Assembly: GCA_942491145.1 (NCBI GenBank)
Contig: CALOBC010000017.1
Coordinates: 868,001-932,000, forward strand
Reading direction: 5' to 3'
From: CAXQUZ01 sp942491145
GTDB lineage: Bacteria > Myxococcota_A > UBA796 > UBA2385
Length of the DNA stretch: 64,000 nucleotides
Shown here: piece by piece, positions 17,549-26,318 of the stretch
Position numbering within the stretch: position 1 is the first letter of the stretch
Layout: every line of letters starts with the position of its first letter
The notes under the pieces: generated by a model
The model's input: only the letters and a program-made list of their open reading frames with translations
Database searches by the model: none
What the model was told of the DNA's origin: nothing
Translations under genes and position numbers: made by a program

Positions 17549-18160
17549 GTGGCAGACTCGACGGAGAGGTGTGTTCTGTCAACCCAAGCCCATCGCCGCT
17601 GGTCCCATCAGACCGTGCTGCTGGCCCTGGTCTGCGGCCAAGCTGTGGCCTGTGGCAGCAAGGAACTGCCCACGGCGGTCGATTGTTATGCCGAGCTGCC
17701 GGACAATGTCGCGGACCGCCCCAGCAATGACTACCGGGCCACCCCCACCCGCCCGGGCGCGGTGGCCGAAGACGCGGTGACTGTCGAGCAGTTCCAGTCC
17801 TCGTATGCCCGCCGTCCAGAAAACACGGATGGGCTCAAGGATGACGTGCTGGAGGACTTTGTCGGCATCGCCTATGTGCCGGGCAAGGCCGACCCCACCC
17901 GCCCCAGCGACGATTGGGACCCGGACTACGTCTTTGATGTCAGCTTCGAGTCCCGGCTGCCCTCGGGCTTTGATGCCTATGGGGACCACTTCGACGCTGA
18001 AGGCGCCCGCACCGTCTACGCGGTGGTGGACCGATCCGGGATCGATCTGGATCTGGACAGCCTCGAGATGGTCATCGCCGATCACGACTGCGACCGCTTG
18101 ATTCCCTCGGCGAACGACGACATGGTCACGTCACTCGTGGTGGACGGCGCTGGCGGCTGA
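17549..18160 (+). CDS. Predicted lipoprotein of unknown function
   Basis: The 203-residue product has a hydrophobic segment (TVLLALVCGQAVACGSK) with a lipobox-like VAC. GTG at 17549 is the only start I can place ahead of the signal peptide in this frame. The mature part is acidic (many D and E), with repeated aromatic-acidic stretches such as DDWDPDYVFDV and FDAYGDHFDAEG, and a predicted C-terminal beta region. No family recognised. CTACCGT just before the start resembles the -10 elements seen before other lipoprotein genes here, which would make the transcript almost leaderless. Confidence 0.65.
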   Translation: MADSTERCVLSTQAHRRWSHQTVLLALVCGQAVACGSKELPTAVDCYAELPDNVADRPSNDYRATPTRPGAVAEDAVTVEQFQSSYARRPENTDGLKDDVLEDFVGIAYVPGKADPTRPSDDWDPDYVFDVSFESRLPSGFDAYGDHFDAEGARTVYAVVDRSGIDLDLDSLEMVIADHDCDRLIPSANDDMVTSLVVDGAGG

Positions 18161-18219
18161 GTCCCCGGGGGGCACGGTCGGTTAGGCTGGGGCGCCCGCG
18201 CATCCGAGGGAGCCGCTCG

Positions 18220-20568
18220 ATGGCCCTATCTGAAGAGACCTCCTTTCGACTGATTGGTGGTGGAGGCACCCGTGGCCTGTCCGGTGACGCGGACCGCGTG
18301 CTGGCGGCCGACCCGGCGCTCGACTTCTTCAATGCTTGCCTGCGGCGTCACAAGGCCGCGGGCGACCTGATCCTGGACCCGGACCAGCTCTGGCGTGCCG
18401 AGGGCAACCCCGGGCGCCTCGGCGGGCTCGCGTCGCACCTCCAGAGCGCCAGCCGCGAGCGGGTGGCGGGCCTCAGCGACATCCTCGTGGTGGTCAACGC
18501 GGCGGACTGGCAACGGGCGGCCCGCCAGGTCGGCGTGGGCTGGGGCCGGGAAGCGGTCGAGACCCTCAAGGCGCGGTTTCACGACGCGTGCACCACCCAC
18601 GGGCTCCGGCGGCACAACCGCGAAGTGGGGGTGCGCTTGCTCGCGGACGGCAGCGGCCCGATGCAGGGCAAGGCCCTGGGTCTGGGCCAGGGTGAGTTCG
18701 TCACCGGCATCTTGCCCAACCAGTACGACGGGCCCTCGGCGGACTCCCGGGCCCTCGTCGCGGTGCACCTGAACCTGCCGGGGGTCTGGCCTGGATACCG
18801 GGAAGTCGCGCGCCTGCACCATGACCAAGATCTACTGACCATCGGCAATCACTGGCTGGACAACTACGCCCATCCCGCGCTGTCTGCGCCCGCGATCTAC
18901 CGGCTGCAGTGGACGCCCGAAGAGGGACTGGTCCACCTGGTGAGCCCAGACACCGACGGGCGCTTCCAGCTCCACCACCACGCGGATCCGGGCGGGCCGT
19001 CCGTGTACGCGCTGCAGCGGACCGGCGGTGAGGTGCTGGCGTGGCTGGTGCTGGCGGTGATTGACGAACAGCAGGTGGCGGCCGACATCCCGGCCTCCAG
19101 CCCCTCGCTGGTGGGCCAGACCTTGTCCGATGACGTCGAACCTGTGCCAGTGGCCGTGGTTGTGGAGGAGTCCCCCACACTGGACCCGGGCCCGCTGGAC
19201 CGCGATCCACTGTTGGCCTTGCCCACGATGGACACGCTAGGCGAGCCCGGGCTTGACACCGACGACCTGCCGGCGCTTGCCGAGCCTGCCCCGGAGCTTG
19301 CCCCTGCGCCGGCCTCCCCGCCGGCGACATTGGCTGCCGCAGGGATGGACCTGGATCTGCTGAGCTTGCGGGAGCTTGGTGTGCTCCTCCAGCGGGTGCA
19401 CTTTCGGGACATCATGCTCGGCTACGAGATCTACATTGGTGCCGCGGGTGAGATTGGCACCCGCCGTGACTCCCCGATGGCGACGATCCAAGTGATCGAC
19501 GACCGGGTGCGCTTGGTCGCCAATGCCATGGGTGTGCTGTTGGGTGCGGTGCCCATTCCCCCTGGCGCAGCGGCGGTGCTCGGTGGTGAGTCCGAGATTC
19601 GCGTCGGTGACCACCGCTTCGCGTGGCGGGACCTGCGTGCGGTGCGCCTCCGGGGCTGGCCCTACCTGGGAGAGCTTCGTCGCCGGGGCGGGACCACCCA
19701 CCTGGTCGGCGGCACTGTCCATGCGATTGGCCGGGCCCTGGACTCTCGGGTGCAGCTCCCCGATGATCCCCACAACAACAACATTCTGTGGCGTCCCGAG
19801 GTCGATGCTGGGGCAGTGATACGGGCCAAGAACGGCGACGTGCCCAAGTCCCGCTTCACCCTCGACTCGATCATGGTGGCCACCCACCACCTCGAGCTGG
19901 ACCTGACCGAGGCCCAGCCCCGTGTGCGCTCCGTGGCGCGCCACTGCTACAGCTTCATCCGCCGCGAGACGCCTGACGGTGAGCGCATCATCTCCCTGTC
20001 TCGGGCCCAGCGGGTCACCGGCGAGGTCGAGGCGCTGCTGGAGCCCGGAGACGACCTCCTGGTGGGCAATTGTGTGTTTGAGCTCGACTGGTCCCGGCGG
20101 GAAGGGGACGCCACCGATCTGCCGATGGGCAAGCCGCCGCCGGTGGTGTTTACGGAAGGGACCACCGACGACGAAGGCGCGGTGGACTCCCTGGTGGACG
20201 ATCTCGACGCGCTGCCGCCACTGGGCTTTCAGCTCCCGCCGCCTCCGCCCGTGATCGAGGCCGATCCGACGGGCTTGCCCGAGGGCCCGCCGCCGCCACT
20301 GTCCATCGATGGCGAAGACGACTCGATGGCCTTTGACCCGGTGCCGACGGCGGGGTGGCGATCGGGGGCCAGTGTGGACGCCACGGACGATCCCACGGCG
20401 CTGCCGGGGCGCCCGCCGCCACCGGTGCGCCTGGACCCGGAGCCCACCGACGACTCGATCGACGAGTGGTCACCGTTTGGCACGCTCGACGACTTCCACC
20501 CTGAGGGGGACGACGATCCGACGGGCTTGCCGGGCGAGGGCCCACCGCCCCCCCTCAAGCTCGACTGA
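18220..20568 (+). CDS. Divergent FHA-like protein with Pro/Thr motif repeats
   Basis: The 782-residue product has no signal peptide or membrane segment. Residues 1-280 are a mixed globular part I do not recognise. A Pro/Ala-rich linker (about 310-375) is followed by two parts whose endings resemble FHA domains: ESEIRVGDHRFAWRDL at about 455, and LEPGDDLLVGNCVFEL at about 612 preceded by MVATHHLELDL. The C-terminal 150 residues hold four degenerate copies of a motif D-x-T-x-LP followed by PPP or PPPP (ATDLP, PTGLP, PTALP, PTGLP), each in an acidic context. FHA domains bind phospho-Thr, so these could be docking sites. The gene stands alone and converges on a radical SAM gene. Confidence 0.75.
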   Translation: MALSEETSFRLIGGGGTRGLSGDADRVLAADPALDFFNACLRRHKAAGDLILDPDQLWRAEGNPGRLGGLASHLQSASRERVAGLSDILVVVNAADWQRAARQVGVGWGREAVETLKARFHDACTTHGLRRHNREVGVRLLADGSGPMQGKALGLGQGEFVTGILPNQYDGPSADSRALVAVHLNLPGVWPGYREVARLHHDQDLLTIGNHWLDNYAHPALSAPAIYRLQWTPEEGLVHLVSPDTDGRFQLHHHADPGGPSVYALQRTGGEVLAWLVLAVIDEQQVAADIPASSPSLVGQTLSDDVEPVPVAVVVEESPTLDPGPLDRDPLLALPTMDTLGEPGLDTDDLPALAEPAPELAPAPASPPATLAAAGMDLDLLSLRELGVLLQRVHFRDIMLGYEIYIGAAGEIGTRRDSPMATIQVIDDRVRLVANAMGVLLGAVPIPPGAAAVLGGESEIRVGDHRFAWRDLRAVRLRGWPYLGELRRRGGTTHLVGGTVHAIGRALDSRVQLPDDPHNNNILWRPEVDAGAVIRAKNGDVPKSRFTLDSIMVATHHLELDLTEAQPRVRSVARHCYSFIRRETPDGERIISLSRAQRVTGEVEALLEPGDDLLVGNCVFELDWSRREGDATDLPMGKPPPVVFTEGTTDDEGAVDSLVDDLDALPPLGFQLPPPPPVIEADPTGLPEGPPPPLSIDGEDDSMAFDPVPTAGWRSGASVDATDDPTALPGRPPPPVRLDPEPTDDSIDEWSPFGTLDDFHPEGDDDPTGLPGEGPPPPLKLD
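20101..20566 (+). repeat. Four degenerate Asp-Thr-Leu-Pro / polyproline repeats in the coding sequence
   Basis: Copies lie near 20108, 20262, 20391 and 20517, spaced 125-155 bases apart. Each encodes acidic residues, a central Thr, LP, and then three or four Pro followed by a Leu or Val. DNA identity is only moderate, so the repeat is kept at protein level. Confidence 0.6.
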
Positions 20569-20581
20569 GCCGAGGGCTCAG
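20565..20581. terminator. Palindrome spanning both stop codons of convergent genes
   Basis: CTGAGCC-GAG-GGCTCAG is a perfect 7-bp stem with a 3-base loop. It contains the TGA of the FHA-like gene (20566-20568) and the TGA of the minus-strand radical SAM gene (20578-20580). The arms are identical to those at 6474-6505. No U-tract. Confidence 0.4.
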
Positions 20582-22095
20582 CGGGCGGCCATGTCCGCGT
20601 CCTGCTTGTCGCCACCGGCAGCCCGGGACAGTGCGTCCTTGAGCATCCACAGCTTGGGCTTGTTCTCGTTGAAGAACAAGAAGCTGAACAAGCTGCCCGC
20701 TTGCACATACTTGAGCACGTCCCGCCAGCTCTTCACTTGTTCGGCGTGGCGGGCGAGGGTCACCGGCCGGAAGTAGAACTCGCGGTAGAACTTGCGGTGC
20801 AGCTCAATCAGCTCGTCAGGCTCCATGCCCCATGGCACGAAAGTGGGCTCCCAGAAGCTCTTTTCGCTGTCTGAGCGGTTGATGATGCGGCCCCACTTCT
20901 GGCCTTCTCGCCGCCAGACTTCCATCTGGGGGGTCTCGGGCAGCAGGGTGTTGATCTGCACCGTGACATCGTGCAGGGGCAGCGACTTGGCAAACTCGAT
21001 GGTCTCGAGGATCGTCTCGCGGGTGTCGGGCATGTGGCCGACCATGAAGAAGGCCTTGGGTCGCAGCCCGACCTCATGGGCCGCCGTGATGGCCGACCGA
21101 ATCTTCTTCTTGGTGATGCCCTTGGAGATGAAGTCGAGCACTTGGTCGGACCCCGACTCGACGCCAAAGCGGGTGCGCCAACATCCGGCCTTCTTCATCT
21201 TTTCGAGGAGGGGCCGGTCGACCACCTCCACCCGGCTGGAGCACGTCCACGACACTTGCTTGTGCACCCCGCGGGCGATCATCTCGTCGCAGATGGCGTG
21301 CACACGGCGCTTGTTCGCGCAGAACAGCGAGTCGACAAACGCGATGTCCCGAACCCCAAAGTCCCGCACGATGTGTTGGATCTCATCGACGATGTACTTG
21401 GGGCTGTGGCTGCGGTAGCCGGACCGGGACTTCTGGCAGAACGCACATGCGTGGGGGCACCCCCGACTGGTCACCATGGCGAACTTGGGAAAGCCGTGCT
21501 CATCGACCGGAACGGGCCGGTAGATGTTCGGCGGCAACAAGTGCCGCGCGGGGAAGGGCAACGAGTCGAGGTCCCGCACCTTCTTGCGCTTGGCGGTGAA
21601 CCGGATGTTGCCGTCGTCTTGGCGCAGCACCAGACCGGGGATGTCGTCGAGCGCCTTGTTGCCTTGGTAGTGCTCGACCAGATCCAGCATGGTGCCTTCG
21701 CCTTCACCCACCACACCCACGTCAAACTGAGGGTTGGCCATCGCTTCTTCGGGCACCAACGTCACATGGTAGCTGCCCAACACGATGGGCACGTCGGGCA
21801 TCGACGCCTTGAGCGCGGTCGCCAGCTTCTTGCACGTCTCGAAGGTGACCGTGAACGAGCCGATGCCGATGAGCTCGGGCTGGAACGCCTCCACTTCGCG
21901 GGTGGTGGACTCGACATTGAGCAGCTGGGCGGCGGCGTCGATGACCGCGACCTCGTGGCCCGCTTGCTCGAGCACCGCGGCAATGTAGAGAATGCCGAGT
22001 GGGGCGGAGTTGTAGAACAGGAAGCTGGTGACGGGGTTGGCGTTCCCGTCTTCCAACACCTGATCGATGGGCGGGTTGATCAGCATCACGCGCAT
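20578..22095 (-). CDS. B12-binding-type radical SAM enzyme
   Basis: The 505-residue protein is a second BchE-type enzyme: an N-terminal cobalamin-binding-like Rossmann region (MRVMLINPPIDQ, APLGILYIAAVLEQAGHEV, ELIGIGSFTVTF, VGVVGEGEGTM) and a radical SAM barrel with the cluster motif TSRGCPHACAFCQKSR (C-x3-C-x2-C, near residue 205). WRTRFGVESGSDQVLDFI is the barrel strand typical of these enzymes. It shares fold, but only low identity, with the protein at 4837-6477. The start at 22095 matches the canonical N-terminus of the family; an upstream extension has no such features. Members modify tetrapyrroles, hopanoids, lipids or peptides; no neighbour fixes the substrate. Confidence 0.9.
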   Translation of the reverse strand: MRVMLINPPIDQVLEDGNANPVTSFLFYNSAPLGILYIAAVLEQAGHEVAVIDAAAQLLNVESTTREVEAFQPELIGIGSFTVTFETCKKLATALKASMPDVPIVLGSYHVTLVPEEAMANPQFDVGVVGEGEGTMLDLVEHYQGNKALDDIPGLVLRQDDGNIRFTAKRKKVRDLDSLPFPARHLLPPNIYRPVPVDEHGFPKFAMVTSRGCPHACAFCQKSRSGYRSHSPKYIVDEIQHIVRDFGVRDIAFVDSLFCANKRRVHAICDEMIARGVHKQVSWTCSSRVEVVDRPLLEKMKKAGCWRTRFGVESGSDQVLDFISKGITKKKIRSAITAAHEVGLRPKAFFMVGHMPDTRETILETIEFAKSLPLHDVTVQINTLLPETPQMEVWRREGQKWGRIINRSDSEKSFWEPTFVPWGMEPDELIELHRKFYREFYFRPVTLARHAEQVKSWRDVLKYVQAGSLFSFLFFNENKPKLWMLKDALSRAAGGDKQDADMAAR

Positions 22096-22207
22096 GGCTG
22101 GCTCCAGGCCTTTCGTCTCGGAGAGTAGCCCAGGCGGGGGGACTGTCGAGGGACCCTGTCGTGTGGGACGTCCTGGCAGACACGAGACCCAAACCGCCGG
22201 AGGGCCC

Positions 22208-23137
22208 TCACAGGCCGGGCACAAGTCCAGCGTCGATCGCGATGGCGAGCACCCATGCCAGCCAGCCGAGGGTCACCAACGTGAGGCAACCCAGCGACAT
22301 GGCCCACTGTTGCCATCGCTTGGCGGTCGGCGCGGTGTGGCTGAGAGAGAGCCAGCTTGTCCCAGACGACGGAGGGGATGCGGGGCCCAGTCGCTCCAGG
22401 GCGGCCGCCACCCCGCCGAGCTGGCGCAGAATGCGCTGGGCGTCGGGCACATCAAAGGTGGTGGCGCCGGGTCCGATGAAGAGGGCTTGCACCAACTCGG
22501 GCTCGAACACGAGCACACCCGGGGACTCGGAGATGCCCGCCAGCAGACCATTCACGTCGGCCCAGGCCGGGTCGTCGGCGAGCGCACGGATGAGCGCCGG
22601 ATGGCTGGCGCGAATGTCGATGTGTTTGCGGTCAAGCAGCAGCACATGCTTGCGGCCGGCGGGGCGGGCCATGTTCAGGGCCGGGGTGCCCCGCGTGGCC
22701 ACCAGGGCTTGGAGGCCGATGTTCGCGCTCACCGAGAAGCTGGCTTTGCTGTTGCGGGCGAAGGCGTTGCCCCCCGTGAGCATGCACGCCACGGTGGTCT
22801 CTCGGCCCTCATGTTCGCCGCGGTACACGCGACCATGGCCGGGGTCGGAAGCGCCGAGAAGGCCGAAGGACCCGAACAAGCGGTCCAGCCGGCGGCCTTC
22901 TTCACCGCTATTGAGGTAGACCGGCACCATGCCGACCACAACGAAGAACAGGATGCTGCCTACGCCCAAGGCGACCGCCAGCGGGTCTCGGAAGCCCTCA
23001 AACCGGTGGGGCAGGGGCAGCAGCATCGCGATGAGGCCAGCGCCCAGAAAGCCGCCCATCATGCCGCAGCCCAGCACGCCGCCGAAGATCTTCTCGCGGC
23101 GCACAGACGGCAGGGGAGGGGGAGCAGTGTCGGACAC
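22208..23137 (-). CDS. Hypothetical membrane protein
   Basis: The 309-residue product has two N-terminal membrane segments (about residues 18-42 and 52-74), a soluble domain of about 190 residues, and a C-terminal segment (about 283-304). Within the soluble part, RKHVLLLDRKHIDIRA and GVLVFEPELVQALFIG look like beta-strands, but no family is recognised. The start is a GTG (23137). The topology places the middle domain on one side of the inner membrane between TM anchors. It lies between a radical SAM gene and a YceI-like gene on the same strand, with more than 60 bases to each. Confidence 0.7.
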   Translation of the reverse strand: MSDTAPPPLPSVRREKIFGGVLGCGMMGGFLGAGLIAMLLPLPHRFEGFRDPLAVALGVGSILFFVVVGMVPVYLNSGEEGRRLDRLFGSFGLLGASDPGHGRVYRGEHEGRETTVACMLTGGNAFARNSKASFSVSANIGLQALVATRGTPALNMARPAGRKHVLLLDRKHIDIRASHPALIRALADDPAWADVNGLLAGISESPGVLVFEPELVQALFIGPGATTFDVPDAQRILRQLGGVAAALERLGPASPPSSGTSWLSLSHTAPTAKRWQQWAMSLGCLTLVTLGWLAWVLAIAIDAGLVPGL

Positions 23138-23202
23138 CCGGCCCCGCTATCCCTTTGTGCGTCGGCCGAGCGTGAGTTGCAACGTGACAGCCGGCGTGGT
23201 GC

Positions 23203-23871
23203 CTACTCTCCGACGACCGTGAACTTCATTGTCAGCTTGTCTTCGTTGCGAATGGCGCCCAGCGCGGCGGAGTAGCCGTCAAAGCCGAAGTCGGTGTGCT
23301 TCATGTCGAAGCCACCGCTCAGCGAGAAGCCGGCGCTGGTGTCGAGCTTGGGGGTGAAGCTGACGGTCTTCGACTTGCCGCGGATGGTGAGGCTTCCGGT
23401 GACCTTGGACGCGCTGCACGCGGTGCTCTTGAAGGTCATTGTCTTGTGGGCGGCCGCATTGAGCTGGTCGGCGGCCATCATGTTTTTGCGGATCTCCGCT
23501 TGGTCGTCGGCGCCCACGTCACCGTCCAAGCCCAGCTTTCGGCGGTCCTGGGCGGCATCGACCCGCAGCGAGGGCACGTCGACCGTGATGTCCATGGTGC
23601 ATGCGCCGGCGGCCGCATCCCAGGTGATGGTCCCGCTGGTCTGGGTGGATGCGATGGCGTGATCATGGGCGACAGCGGACATCACGCCGCCTTTGTACGT
23701 CCGCACGAGCAAGCTGGTCTTGCCGTTGCTCACCTTGAACGTGGCAGGTCCGGGGGCTGGCGCTGGCGCTGGTGCTGCTTCGGCCGCTTCTGCAGGGGCT
23801 TCGTCGCCGGCTTGGGCAAAGGCGGCGGTGGGGAAGAGGATCATGAGGCAGGCGAAGATCGATCGGCGCAT
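23203..23871 (-). CDS. Exported YceI-like protein
   Basis: YceI proteins are periplasmic lipocalin-fold proteins that bind isoprenoid-like lipids. The 222-residue product has a signal peptide (MRRSIFACLMILFPTAAFAQA, cut after AFA), an Ala/Pro/Glu-rich linker of about 25 residues and a domain with YceI features: ITVDVPSLRVDAAQDRRKL, MTFKSTACSASKVTGSLTIRGKSKTV and SGGFDMKHTDFGFDGYSAALG. The usual start of the domain (Y-x-D-x2-H-S-x-I) reads LVRTYKGGVMSAVAHDHAI, so it is a divergent member. The start has a weak ribosome site. Divergent from the DUF3703-like gene. Confidence 0.82.
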   Translation of the reverse strand: MRRSIFACLMILFPTAAFAQAGDEAPAEAAEAAPAPAPAPGPATFKVSNGKTSLLVRTYKGGVMSAVAHDHAIASTQTSGTITWDAAAGACTMDITVDVPSLRVDAAQDRRKLGLDGDVGADDQAEIRKNMMAADQLNAAAHKTMTFKSTACSASKVTGSLTIRGKSKTVSFTPKLDTSAGFSLSGGFDMKHTDFGFDGYSAALGAIRNEDKLTMKFTVVGE

Positions 23872-24066
23872 CGGGAGGGCTCCGGGGCTGGGCTGTCGAG
23901 GGGTGCGACATGCAATGCCACAATGAGGGTATGGTTGCACGGTGCGGGACACGGACGTGGTGCCGGTCGCAACCCTTCGGCCGACCCCTGACGGCAGGCT
24001 TGCACAACCTCGCACGGTGAGGCGCATGAGATGGGGCGGTTCGGCACAGCCTGGCGGCACTCTGCG

Positions 24067-24450
24067 ATGGATCCCGAACACCGGGCCGACCTGCGCAAGG
24101 CGCTTGCCCTCGGGCGCCAACAGCTCCGATCGGGTCATGTGGTGGCGGGTGAACAGGCACTGCTTCGGGCGCATGGGCTGGCCCGCAACGCACCATTGAG
24201 TCATGCGCTGTGTCATGTGGACCTCGCGCGGCTTCGGCTGGTCCAGCGTGACTGGGCCGAGGTCCGGGGAGAAGCCCAGCGCGCGGCCCTGGCACCGCTG
24301 GCCTCCACACTGCGACGGCTCGCGGGGCGTCGACCGGTGGATCCGGTGGACGATGGGTTGCTGGCATTGGTGCGGGCCGTGTTCCAGCGGAACGGGCCTT
24401 CAGTCGCCCAAGCACATCGCGTGCAGGTCCCCCACCCGGTCCAACGGTAG
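24067..24450 (+). CDS. DUF3703-like small protein
   Basis: The 127-residue product has the helical pattern of DUF3703: an N-terminal RKALALGRQQL segment, then QALLRAHGLARNAPLSHALCHVDLARLRLVQRDWAEV read as two linked parts (RAHGLA, HxxCHVDLARL), and LRRLAGRRPVDP. The HxLCH / HVxMxxW-type region is characteristic, although the family's function is unknown. The ATG at 24067 was chosen over upstream alternatives because the family begins with a short charged helix. Its last 51 bases overlap the end of the convergent lipoprotein gene, so one of the two C-termini may be slightly misjudged. Confidence 0.65.
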   Translation: MDPEHRADLRKALALGRQQLRSGHVVAGEQALLRAHGLARNAPLSHALCHVDLARLRLVQRDWAEVRGEAQRAALAPLASTLRRLAGRRPVDPVDDGLLALVRAVFQRNGPSVAQAHRVQVPHPVQR

Positions 24451-24795
24451 GCTGGGGAAGCTGGGAATGTCGACCATCGCGGTGTTCCGGTCAATGGGGC
24501 GGAAGCGCATTGGCACGGAGTCTCCGCCGTCCGAGATTCGCAACAGCTCGCCTTCCCGGGTCCAGGTCCACGCCCGGGGGCTGTCGAGTGTGCCGCACCG
24601 TCCGGCCGCCGAGAACAGGCGCCCATCCGGGCAGAACACCAAGCACAGCTCGCCGTCGGGGAAGGCCATCCCGGTCCCGAACCACGCGCCGATGTGGGCG
24701 ATGGCCGGATCCATCGGGCGGGGAGGGGGCGCCTTGGGGCCGCAGCCGCTGAGGACAACGGCACCCAGGGCACCCAGCAGCAAGGCGCGGCTCAC
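24400..24795 (-). CDS. Small predicted lipoprotein
   Basis: The 131-residue product begins at a GTG that overlaps the stop of the upstream TPR gene (GTGA). MSRALLLGALGAVVLSGCGP is a lipoprotein signal with lipobox LSGC. The mature part contains a compact beta-type pattern (GELCLVFCPDGRLFSAAGRC, then PRAWTWTREGELLRIS and the strand DSVPMRFRPI), with Cys pairs that could form disulphides. It has the look of a small periplasmic META- or lipocalin-like fold, but I cannot assign a family. It is translationally coupled to the TPR gene, which suggests a shared pathway. Confidence 0.75.
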   Translation of the reverse strand: MSRALLLGALGAVVLSGCGPKAPPPRPMDPAIAHIGAWFGTGMAFPDGELCLVFCPDGRLFSAAGRCGTLDSPRAWTWTREGELLRISDGGDSVPMRFRPIDRNTAMVDIPSFPSLPLDRVGDLHAMCLGD

Positions 24796-25952
24796 GCGGG
24801 CAGGTAGCCACGCCCGAAGAGCACTGCGGCGATCGGGTGCTGGCCATGGAGGACCGTGAGGCGGCGCAGCAGATCGTGGATGGCGCTGACCTCAGCACGA
24901 CCGGCGTCGATGCTGAAGCGTGCGGCACCGAGGCCGGCGAGCTCCAGGTCAGAGATCTCGTGGAAGCGTCCGGCGTCGGCGCTGCCGAAGCGACCATCGA
25001 AGCCGGCGCTGTACCAGTCGCCCGCGACACCATCGAGAACGCTGATTGCATCGGTGTTCTGGTCGGCAAAGCGCACTTGCACAACGAGGTCATTCCACGG
25101 GCACTGGCTGCTGACGAACAAGGGAAAGGGCCAGTCCCGCTCCCGCCAGGGGATGATGACGGGCGCATGGGCGAGCGGCTGGTAGTCGGCCAACGCGACG
25201 ATCATCGGCTGTTCACCGATGCGGCCCGGCTGGCCGGACTGGGGGTCGACCAAGTCCACGCGCACTGAGGCATAGGGGCGAGCGCCCTCGGGGATGATCG
25301 GCACGAGGTTGCCGTCGTCATCGCGGGTCATGCGGGCGGCTTCGGCCATCCAGCCCTTCTCTTCCATCGTCTTGGCGTAGTGGTCAAACATCTGGACGTA
25401 GGAGCCCCGGTGGGCCTTGAGGAACTCTTCGGGGTGGATGTCGTTGCGGATGAAGGCCCGCAGGTTGTCGCCAAACGCCTCGGTGCCTTCAATGAACTGG
25501 GGCTCGTCCTGGGCGGCTTCGATGTACTCGTCCAGCGCCTTGAGCCCGTCAGACGTGCGGCCCCAAGCGAGCAGCAAGTGGGCGAGCCCCTGGGTAGCGC
25601 GGGGGTTGAGCGGCTCGTGCTCCAGCAGCATGCGGTAGGCCGCTTCGGCGCCGGCGGGGGCGCGCAGATCCTCGAAAGCACTGGCCCGCACGAGCATGAG
25701 CTGGGGCATGATCATGCCGGCCCGCTCGTCCCGCGCTTCATAGGCCTTGGCCTCCGCGGCCTCGCAGATGGCGAGGGCAGCCTGGGGGTCGCCCAGCCGC
25801 AGCTCGGTCACGGCCAAGGCGTGGTGGAGGTCGAGTCGATCGGGGGCGGTCTTCAGCAGCTTGCGCAGGCTGCGCGCGGCCGCCTGCGGGTCGTCCCCCT
25901 TGAGGGCGAGCATTGCCTGTTCAGCAATGTTGTCGACAAATCCATCGCTCAT
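24792..25952 (-). CDS. TPR-repeat protein
   Basis: The N-terminal 150 residues of this 386-residue protein are tetratricopeptide-like helices (AARSLRKLLKTAPDRLDLHHAL, GDPQAALAICEAAEAKA, AAYRMLLEHEPLNPRATQGL), a scaffold for protein binding. The C-terminal half is beta-rich (PYASVRVDLVDPQSGQPG, PFPLFVSSQCPWNDLVVQVRFAD, WYSAGFDGRFGS) and is not recognised. There is no signal peptide, so it is probably cytoplasmic. It overlaps the lipoprotein gene downstream by 4 bases. The start is ATG 25952. Confidence 0.75.
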   Translation of the reverse strand: MSDGFVDNIAEQAMLALKGDDPQAAARSLRKLLKTAPDRLDLHHALAVTELRLGDPQAALAICEAAEAKAYEARDERAGMIMPQLMLVRASAFEDLRAPAGAEAAYRMLLEHEPLNPRATQGLAHLLLAWGRTSDGLKALDEYIEAAQDEPQFIEGTEAFGDNLRAFIRNDIHPEEFLKAHRGSYVQMFDHYAKTMEEKGWMAEAARMTRDDDGNLVPIIPEGARPYASVRVDLVDPQSGQPGRIGEQPMIVALADYQPLAHAPVIIPWRERDWPFPLFVSSQCPWNDLVVQVRFADQNTDAISVLDGVAGDWYSAGFDGRFGSADAGRFHEISDLELAGLGAARFSIDAGRAEVSAIHDLLRRLTVLHGQHPIAAVLFGRGYLPA

Positions 25953-25991
25953 GTGGTCTCCAACAATTGGCGCCGGTGAAGGCGACAGCGC

Positions 25992-26219
25992 TCAGCGCTT
26001 GGGGGTTTCCCAGCACTCTGCGTCCAAGGGGCGGCCTGCTTCAGCTTGCACGTCGGCAGGGTAGGGACAATGCCGACAGCCTGCCCCACAACAGTATCCG
26101 CGGGCGTCCAGGTACGATGCGGTCATGACGAAATTGCCCGTCACTGGGTCAATGTAGGCGTTTTCCCGACGCTTGCATGCGGCCTGGTGGGCACGCAGGG
26201 CTTTGGTGCGTTCGGACAT
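25992..26219 (-). CDS. Small Cys-rich protein, DUF5522 type
   Basis: The 75-residue product has the pattern of DUF5522: an N-terminal basic helix (HQAACKRRENAYIDP), then TGNFVMTASYLDARGYCCGAG and RHCPYP, where YCCGxGCRHCPY is the family signature. Five Cys (two in CC, two in C-x2-C spacing) suggest a metal or Fe-S site, which is inference. Function unknown. It sits directly behind thyX on the opposite strand and 39 bases ahead of the TPR gene. Confidence 0.8.
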   Translation of the reverse strand: MSERTKALRAHQAACKRRENAYIDPVTGNFVMTASYLDARGYCCGAGCRHCPYPADVQAEAGRPLDAECWETPKR

Positions 26220-26318
26220 TGCGGGCTCCGTCGGTGGGTCGTGGGCGCCTAATCTGCTGGGGGGCGCGGTGGGTCGGGCCCCGTGATAGGAGCCGGTCCG
26301 CTATTGCCTGGAGAGCCT

